A stretch of DNA of 64,000 bases, from contig OZ024827.1 in the NCBI GenBank assembly GCA_964016985.1, positions 22,771,275 to 22,835,274 of the forward strand. Reading direction: 5' to 3'. The stretch comes from Anodontia alba. Its lineage: Eukaryota > Mollusca > Bivalvia > Lucinida > Lucinidae. Positions 58,440 through 64,000 of this stretch are shown here, piece by piece. The notes below the pieces were generated by a model. It saw nothing but the letters and a program-made list of their open reading frames with translations, was not told the DNA's origin and did not search any database. A program made the position numbers and the translations under genes. Positions within the stretch are counted from its first letter, which is position 1. The number at the start of each line of letters is the position of its first letter.

Positions 58440-58618
58440 TATTTAAGCATCCAAGCGGCCGAGACGGTTAGCCTTCTGGCTTCAGATCACAAGGGATTGG
58501 GTTCGAATCCAACTGAAGCTGGAATTTAACTCCTGAATGTCTGGCACAGAATCTTTCATTGTCACCCATCATCTCAATAATGATAAATAATGTTAAACAG
58601 AATATAAAACACCAAATC
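58440..58618 (+). mobile_element. tRNA-derived SINE-like element
   Basis: CATCCAAGCGGCCGAGACGG and GGGATTGGGTTCGAATCCAA are A- and B-box-like; the tail GAATATAAAACACCAAATCA is A-rich. It ends about 30 bp before exon 10's acceptor. Confidence 0.75.
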
Positions 58619-58654
58619 ATTGTCATAATCATCATCTCTCTCTGTTTTTCTTAG

Positions 58655-58912
58655 GTGGTAAGATAGCACAAATCGATGTGAATGCCTTGGAAACCAAACC
58701 AGGTCATTTGATAAAAACAGTTCACAACACCTCCACAGACCACTTTGCAGCAGCATTGACCAATAGAGATGTGACAGCAACTTGTGGCCACCTGGTATCT
58801 CTGGCTGTCAGTTCCAAAGGTGTAGAAAATATGCCTCTGGCTCTTCTGACTGTACACATGAAAACAGCTCTCATACAGTTACATGCTGGAGACCAGCAAC
58901 TGGAAACACCAG
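58655..58912 (+). CDS. Exon 10 of NO VEIN-like gene, 86 codons
   Basis: Acceptor CTGTTTTTCTTAG; donor CACCAG/GTTTTT, which is weak but is the only phase-1 candidate that fits exon 11. Reads GGKIAQIDVNALETKPGHLI, then FAAALTNRDVTATCGHLVSL and ENMPLALLTVHMKTALIQL. The GKI-ID, HLVSL and MPLALL elements follow the order I recall from NOV relatives. No catalytic motif is visible. Confidence 0.8.
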
Positions 58913-58966
58913 GTTTTTATAGTTTTGTTAATCCATTTTAGTCTGGAGAACCCCAAATGGGTAATT

Positions 58967-59038
58967 GGCAAACAAGTGTAGACCCAGATCAGATGCCACA
59001 TTCTGTAGCATCTGATCTGGGTCTACACTGTTTTCATT
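58967..59038. repeat. Palindrome module
   Basis: GGCAAACAAGTGTAGACCCA...TGGGTCTACACTGTT around ATGCCACATTCTGTAGCAT; the same module is at 60447-60522 and 22963-23033. Confidence 0.85.
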
Positions 59039-59284
59039 AACTACTGAATTTTTATAAAACATAGTAAGAATAAAAACTAACCAGATACCCTGCTTTTGAA
59101 AGTAGACTGGTCCAAAGAGTTGTATAGAAGAGTCCACTCAAGGTAAATGGGTTAATACAAATCACATCTGGTAATAAATTTGTTTTTTTTATGAAAATAG
59201 CTGTTACAGAGATTACTTGCTGGGAACCAGCTGCTGGAAATGGCAGATTAGTATTGGAATACTAATGGCATGCCTCTAGCTCTT

Positions 59285-59445
59285 CTTATTAGACCACCAC
59301 AGTGGCTCAGTTTGTAGAGTGTAGGCTTTGTGACTGGGAGGTTGTGGGTTCGATCCCCAGCTGAGTCACACCAAACACTTTATATATGAATGAAAGATTG
59401 TTGAAAGTGACATAAAACCTGAATAAAACAAACAAACTCTTCTTA
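59285..59445 (+). mobile_element. tRNA-derived SINE, short type
   Basis: CAGTGGCTCAGTTTGTAGAG (A box) and TGTGGGTTCGATCCCCAG (B box), a short body, then AAAACCTGAATAAAACAAAC. The head does not close as a full tRNA cloverleaf, so not a tRNA gene. Confidence 0.8.
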
Positions 59446-59549
59446 AGCATGTTTTGGGTTCTTTTACTGATGTAAGCTGGAGGCCATCAGATGGAAACCA
59501 TTTTGAAGTCAACAAAGTAATTAGGGGACTGCTTTAAACAATTTAAACC

Positions 59550-59845
59550 TGCTGGCTTCGGTAACTCAGTCGGATGCATGTTCAACTGGTGGTCAGGTCA
59601 TGGGGTTAAATCCCTGCCAGGTCTGGCAGCATTCTGTTTGAGGAGCTTGATCATGAAATATTTTCTATGGTCATTCTCTCCCTTTTGCTGATTCTGGTGA
59701 ATGAATATGCACAAGTACTGGTTAACCACTAAGAGGGCTAAGCCTGCCCAGGAAAAGTATGGTTAAGTAAACTGACCAGATAGACATGACCTTAATAGCT
59801 TTGACTGGGTTGTTAAACTCCAACAAAACCAACCAACACTTTAAA
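59550..59845 (+). mobile_element. tRNA-derived SINE, long type
   Basis: CTTCGGTAACTCAGTCGGAT head, GGGGTTAAATCCCTGCCAGG B-box region, then GGTTAACCACTAAGAGGGCT and a tail ending in CAACAAAACCAACCAAC. Confidence 0.8.
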
Positions 59846-59994
59846 CCAAAGGCCACCTGTATTAAGTAATCACCTGTCATAATAGGGCAGTTAATTCAGA
59901 TCCTGTTAAAGGTAAAGTAATAGAAACTCACCTGTATTAAGCAAGCACCTGTTTTCTGCAAACAGTTTTGGCTTTTCTACAAGTGTTTGCTTAA

Positions 59995-60201
59995 CCCTTG
60001 TCCTGCTGCATCTGGATATATCCTGCCTTTGCAAACAGTGCAGATCCAGATCAGTTGGCTTCTGAAGAAGCCAACTGATCTGGATCTTCACTGTTTGCCA
60101 ATAAGTTTGTGAATTTATATCAACAATGTAGGTCAAGTAATTTGATGGGCCTAAAATTAGAATGTATGGATGTGGCATTAATTCATTCAGCAGGACAAGA
60201 G
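59995..60201. mobile_element. piggyBac-like MITE with TTAA on both sides
   Basis: CCCTTGTCCTGCTGCATCTG to TTCAGCAGGACAAGAG; TTAA at 59991-59994 and 60202-60205. Palindrome GATCAGTTGGCTTC...GAAGCCAACTGATC. Confidence 0.88.
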
Positions 60202-60824
60202 TTAAATAACCCAGGTTTGATAAAGGATGATAACTTTTGTGACTTCTGTTTCCTTCCATGTGCACCCAGCCCCTTCTGAAAATATGTCCTTGAGAATTTG
60301 CTTCCCTGCTGCTCTAAAAGAAAAATTGTTTTCCAATTAGAGTATACCACTTTTCGAAAGGGGAAAAACAATTTTGACAAAGTTGCTTCCCTGAAAGTCT
60401 GCTAATTTCCCTTCAGAGATTGAAGACTGGAGATCCCCGAAAGGGCAGCTGGCAAACAGTGCTGACCCAGATCAGATGCCACAGAATGCAGCATCTGATC
60501 AGGGTCTCCACTGTTTGCAAATAGGTCAGTCATATTTCTTTAGGAATACCTACATTATATAGAACATAGCTGAAATTGAAAGTTGACTCTTCCAATATAT
60601 AGTGTGGGAGAGTTTTTTTCAGTCTTTAATAGGTTAAAGATGATGATAATAATAATAATAATCATAATATAGTAATAATAATATTAATGAAAATATTCTG
60701 TGCTAAATCACCATTATATGAAGGGAAATGGATGTACTTGAAAGAATTTAGCCACCTTTTGGCAGTGGGAGACAACTTTTGCATGCAGGAATTTGAAATG
60801 TTGTAAAAATAGGGATTACTTTTA

Positions 60825-60985
60825 AAGGAAGGAATTTGCTCCCTCTGGGATCACTCCTAAAGGAAAGAACTGGATCCCTCTGGGATCACTCAAAGAAAAG
60901 AATTTGATCCATCTGGGATCACTCCTGAAGGAAAGAAATGGATCCCTATGGGATCTCTCTTAAAGGAAAGAATTTGGTCAGTGTG
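60825..60985. repeat. Short tandem repeat, about 36 bp x 4
   Basis: Units of TGGGATCACTCCTAAAGGAA and AGAATTTGATCCCTC vary slightly; they derive from the AAAAGAAAAGAATTTGCTCC hairpin family. Confidence 0.8.
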
Positions 60986-61277
60986 ATCAAATTCTTTCCT
61001 TTAAAAGAAGCTCCCTATGAGAAGGGAGATGAATATTTTCATGTCAAAGTTACATCCCTTGGAGATGTATCTGTCACCTTTAAGCACAAATCCAGATACT
61101 TTGGCTGTGCCAAGTGAAAATCTGTCTTTGATCATATGTCAAGGTTAAGATAACCACTATTTTTGAAAGGTTTTAGATACTAAGGAGATAATTTTGTCTG
61201 CAAAAAATTGTCTTCCTTTGTAAAATGGTGGCTAAACATTTCTGATGTATCTATTTACCTTAATGTGTTTATTACAG

Positions 61278-61381
61278 GTGGTCCTCCTAGTGTTGAATTT
61301 AGAGGTAGTAAAGCTGCAGAGTTTGTGTTGAAGTGTCTTGTCAAGATACCTACCAAGATATGTGTAGCTCTTGCCAATAAG
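61278..61381 (+). CDS. Exon 11 of NO VEIN-like gene
   Basis: Acceptor GTTTATTACAG, strong donor AAG/GTAAGT; phase 1 in and 0 out. Reads GPPSVEFRGSKAAEFVLKCL, VKIPTKICVALANK. The VEFRGSKAAEFVLKCL segment is the block I associate with '-FILDCLGYLP-' in NOV proteins. Short but with excellent splice sites. Confidence 0.8.
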
Positions 61382-61585
61382 GTAAGTCAGGTGTTAATTT
61401 TGTGTGCCCCTCCTCCTCCAAAGACCAGAGGTGAACAAGAACATATTATTTTAATATCTTGATCCCATTAATGTTATCAGTGGCTTTTGCAAGGCTGTGA
61501 AAATACCAACTTGTCCAACTTATCCCACTTCCCATCAGGATATAAGAAATTTCAATTTACTTGTCCTGAGACAAGGACTTCATAG

Positions 61586-61740
61586 CTCTAGCTAAGAAGA
61601 GGATCCAGATTATGAGATATATAGTTTTCTTATTGTTCGAAAACAAAACAGTTTGTGGGTACTCGTTAGAATATCCTCACCAAGACCATTTTAATGAGAT
61701 CCCACAGCATATGTTTTCTTTAAGAAATAAGAAAAATATC
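61586..61740. repeat. Hairpin MITE family 1, diverged
   Basis: GTTTGTGGGTACTCGTTAGA versus TTTTAATGAGATCCCACAGC; end AAATAAGAAAAATATC. Confidence 0.8.
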
Positions 61741-61884
61741 AATTTTCAGGTAAGTAAATCTGGGTTGGACAAAAACAAAGTTGAATTGATCATTAACTTG
61801 TTCCTGGGACAAGTTATGAAATATGATAATTCCTGAACCTGGGCTCTGGGATGATAATTTCTTGTGTGTACAGTATCTTTTTAA

Positions 61885-62090
61885 CCCTTCTCTTGCTGAA
61901 TAAATATAAGATGCCACGCTCACTTCTAATTTTCAGCCAATCAGATTACTTGATCTGAGTTTTTGGTAGAAATTTACATATTTAATGACAAACAGTGCAG
62001 ATCCAGATCAGTTGGCTTCTTCAGAAGCCAACTGATCTGGATCTATATTGTTTGCTAAGACAGGGCATGATGTGTTTAGCAAGAGAAGGG
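61885..62090. mobile_element. piggyBac-like MITE with TTAA on both sides
   Basis: CCCTTCTCTTGCTGAATAAA and TTTAGCAAGAGAAGGG, paired substitutions in both ends relative to other copies (CTCTTGC/GCAAGAG); TTAA at 61881-61884 and 62091-62094. Confidence 0.9.
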
Positions 62091-62207
62091 TTAACAGGTA
62101 ATTGACTTTAGCACACACACATATTTTGTGGGTACAAATTAGCATATCCTGGATGAATACACACAGCAGTTTACCATAAATATCTCAATACCTTAACCCT
62201 TAAAGTG

Positions 62208-62515
62208 GCCGGCCTCGGTGGCTCAGTTGGATTTGCCGTCCGACTGGAGACCAGAAGGTCGCGGGTTCAACCCCCGTCGAGGTCGGCAACATTCTTTCGT
62301 GGAGATTGATCATGAAATATTTTCTACGGTCATTCTTATCCTTCCGCTGATTCAAGAAGGGCAGTTCTCAGTTTCTGGCAAAATAATGCGCACAATACTG
62401 GTTAACCGCTTAGAGGACTAAGCCTGCCCAGTAAATGTGTGGTTAGGTAAACTGACCGCGCTCGACATGACCCCATTGGGTTGACTGGGCTGTAAAACCT
62501 CAACACAAACAAACA
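62208..62515 (+). mobile_element. tRNA-derived SINE, full length
   Basis: The head has CCTCGGTGGCTCAGTTGGAT (A box) and TCGCGGGTTCAACCCCCGTC (B box). The body has GATCATGAAATATTTTCTAC and GGTTAACCGCTTAGAGGACT. The tail ends AAAACCTCAACACAAACAAA. Best-preserved copy of the long SINE type in the window. Confidence 0.85.
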
Positions 62516-62516
62516 T

Positions 62517-62726
62517 AACCCTTAAAGTGCAAAGCAAAATCATATTAGACAATATTTTGATTTTTTTTATTATCATTTTTCAGAGAAAATGAGGCTTGAA
62601 ATTTTGTGTGAATTGTCTGCATTCACATGAAGTTCCAAGCCTTATTTTCACTAAAAATGCAAAAAACAAACACAAAAAAATCAAAATGTTGTCTGCTGCA
62701 GTTGTTATTAGCACTTTAAGGGTTAA
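62517..62726. mobile_element. MITE with CCCTTAAAGTGC ends
   Basis: AACCCTTAAAGTGCAAAGCA and AGCACTTTAAGGGTTAA are inverse ends; the core is also largely palindromic (AAAATATTTTGATTTTTTT against AAAAAAATCAAAATGTT). Confidence 0.85.
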
Positions 62727-62937
62727 ATCCTTCCAGTACTTATCCTACCATTTGAACAGGTCCATTTTACTGCCTGTTGAAATGCCTAAAAATTTCTGGA
62801 AGATTGCATTAAATACCTAATATCTGTGCAAAGAAAATAGTTCCGAAATTCCTGCTCAGTGGATTTATTGAAGTATAAAAATTAATGCTTTTCTGGATTT
62901 TGTTCTTGACCAGTCAGATTGCTTAAAATCAGTGTCA

Positions 62938-63090
62938 TAGCTTCAGACAAGAGAGGGTATAAGGAAAATATTTTTTTCTTATTTCTCCACAAAAATACAT
63001 GTTGTGGATACACATTAAAAAGGTCTCACCGAGGTGTTTCAAATGAGTACCCACAACATATGTTTTCATGAAGAAATAAGAAAAAATATA
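62938..63090. repeat. Hairpin MITE family 1, last copy
   Basis: CATGTTGTGGATACACATTA against TGAGTACCCACAACATATGT; ends GAAATAAGAAAAAATAT, about 80 bp before exon 12. Confidence 0.85.
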
Positions 63091-63167
63091 TTTTTTGGGT
63101 TGAAAAAATGTGCTTTATCTGGCCTACATCATGTAAACCATTATACCAAAATGTTCTTCCATTTCAG

Positions 63168-63389
63168 CTGTTCCTGGATCCTCTAGGGCAGGCTGTGGGC
63201 TCTACAAAGTCTAAACAGCTTCTTCTTCAAATGTGCTCATCTGTACATGATATGAACCGTTTGTTAGAGCTCGGGTGCCTCTTAGGCATCAGTGAATGGT
63301 CAAATGTTATAACACCAAAGTGTCGTCTTCCAGAATCAACAGTGCAGATTTTAACTCCTGATGTTGGAGAGTTCTTTGAAGAAGATGAG
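63168..63389 (+). CDS. Exon 12 of NO VEIN-like gene, 74 codons, last one visible
   Basis: Acceptor CTTCCATTTCAG, donor GATGAG/GTATAC, phase 0 on both sides. Reads LFLDPLGQAVGSTKSKQLLL, MCSSVHDMNRLLELGCLLGI, SEWSNVITPKCRLPESTVQI, then an acidic FFEEDE. The RLLELGCLLGISEW block corresponds to the short conserved patch just before the ATPase region in NOV proteins as I remember them, so the GHKL ATPase exons should follow within a few exons to the right. Confidence 0.8.
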
Positions 63390-63448
63390 GTATACATTTA
63401 TAATTGGGAAGGGGAGGGCATAGCTCTAGATAAGATGATTTGTATATT

Positions 63449-63893
63449 TCTGGACGATAACTTGAGTAAACATCAATGGATTTTCACCAAATTTGTGCAT
63501 TGACATTGTGGAGATCTGGTTTGGGATTGCTAATGGGCAAATTTCGTCAAATTTTGAGGAAGTTATCTGCCTGAGACACGCCCATATTTTCATTTCTGGA
63601 TGATAATTTGAGTAAACATCAGTGGATTTTCACCAAACTTGATATGTGCATTGATATTGTGAAGATCTGGATTGGGATTGCTAAAACTTTGGGAGTTATC
63701 TGCCCGAGACACGCCCATATTTTCATTCTGGACGATAACTTGAGTAAATGTCAAGGGATTTTAACCAAACTTGTTACATGCATTGATATGAAGGAGATCT
63801 GGTTTGGGATTGCTAATGGGCAAATTTCGTCTCAATGTTTGACAGAGTTATCTGCCCACAACATGATAATGGCGGGGTATTATAGTTTAATGT
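63449..63893. mobile_element. Pearl-like cores, three copies, in the intron after exon 12
   Basis: GATAACTTGAGTAAACATCA starts each of three ~150-bp cores with GAGATCTGGTTTGGGATTGC; the right end is GGCGGGGTATTATAGTTTAA. The left palindrome is missing. Bases 63894-64000 begin another hairpin family 1 copy (TATTTTTCTTATTTTTCCAT). Confidence 0.75.
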
Positions 63894-64000
63894 TTTGATT
63901 TTTACAAGCCAAAAGAATTGATATTTTTCTTATTTTTCCATGAAAATATACTGAAGAGCATTAAAAACGCATCACATATTTTTTAAAAAATATTCCCCAG

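Larger units (their letters stand above)
403..63389 (+). other. NO VEIN-like host gene, 12 coding exons seen, 3' end outside the window
   Basis: Twelve exons with AG/GT borders read as one chain of roughly 1650 codons. Border phases are 0 for exons 1-3, then 5/6 phase 1, 6/7 and 7/8 phase 0, 8/9 phase 2, 9/10 and 10/11 phase 1, 11/12 phase 0; only the exon 4/5 border is unresolved. The segment order (a 'GLGPLQRFPVV'-like block, a GYG-F-FL block, a 'W-LVFEP' block followed by a GKI-QID and VPL-ALL-like block, then a 'LG-LLGI-EW' block) is what I recall from the pre-ATPase region of plant NO VEIN and its animal relatives. The GHKL ATPase and the C-terminal DUF3883 domain would lie to the right of this window. 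No homology search was possible, so the family name is an inference from remembered motifs. Introns range from 119 bp to 21.5 kb. Confidence 0.65.

Noticed and set aside
58440..58530. Possible tRNA with long variable arm
   Set aside because: Same reasoning: SINE-like body and A-rich tail follow, and stem pairing is poor.
62208..62290. Possible tRNA gene
   Set aside because: A- and B-box-like blocks exist, but the acceptor ends do not pair and the same unit with a fixed tail recurs at 54485 and 59550, so it is a SINE head.

Overview
The window is animal nuclear DNA, most likely from a bivalve mollusc. It carries one large intron-rich host gene, very short direct coding content, and dense families of molluscan-type repeats: hairpin MITEs, tRNA-derived SINEs and pearl/CvA-like elements with palindromic ends, a tetranucleotide-type microsatellite and tandem core repeats. 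The species is not determined; the bivalve assignment rests on repeat style and is an inference.

One host gene runs on the + strand through the whole window. I read twelve coding exons, from a giant first coding exon at 403-3249 to an exon at 63168-63389; the gene continues past the right edge. The encoded order of segments resembles, from memory of the family, the long region that precedes the ATPase in NO VEIN (NOV)-like proteins (relatives of sacsin). The first exon adds five tandem winged-helix (LOTUS/OST-HTH-like) repeats and three SUMO-interaction-like motifs. All exon phases agree except at exon 4, which has no clean donor and meets an in-frame TAA.

Layout. 1-402: MITEs and the acceptor of exon 1. 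3250-13525 (intron 1): tandem-repeat elements nested three deep. 13526-17008: exons 2-4, with intron 2 made almost wholly of half a MITE and intron 3 holding a pearl-like element inserted in the same MITE family. 17009-23877 (intron 4): copy A of a large non-coding element. 24053-45520 (intron 5): a mariner pseudogene split by a 20 kb Ty3/Gypsy-type LTR retrotransposon (minus strand; LTRs at 25249-26457 and 44141-45290, target duplication CAAC). That retrotransposon is itself interrupted by copy B of the large non-coding element, by a pearl-like element and by a TTAA-flanked MITE, and carries an extra C2H2 zinc-finger ORF. 45521-63389: exons 6-12 with SINEs, MITEs, a structurally intact mariner (52812-54151), and two minisatellites that grew out of splice sites, one from the donor of exon 7 and one at the acceptor of exon 9.

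The most unusual object is the pair of large elements at 17915-22573 and 31986-38126. Copy B has 161-bp inverted terminal repeats and an internal block complementary to its two ends joined together, which is the architecture of DIRS-type retroelements, yet I find no reverse transcriptase or recombinase ORF. Its interior is instead a chain of stem-loops, including about ten related hairpins, some with paired base changes between the two copies. This is the best candidate for something undescribed.
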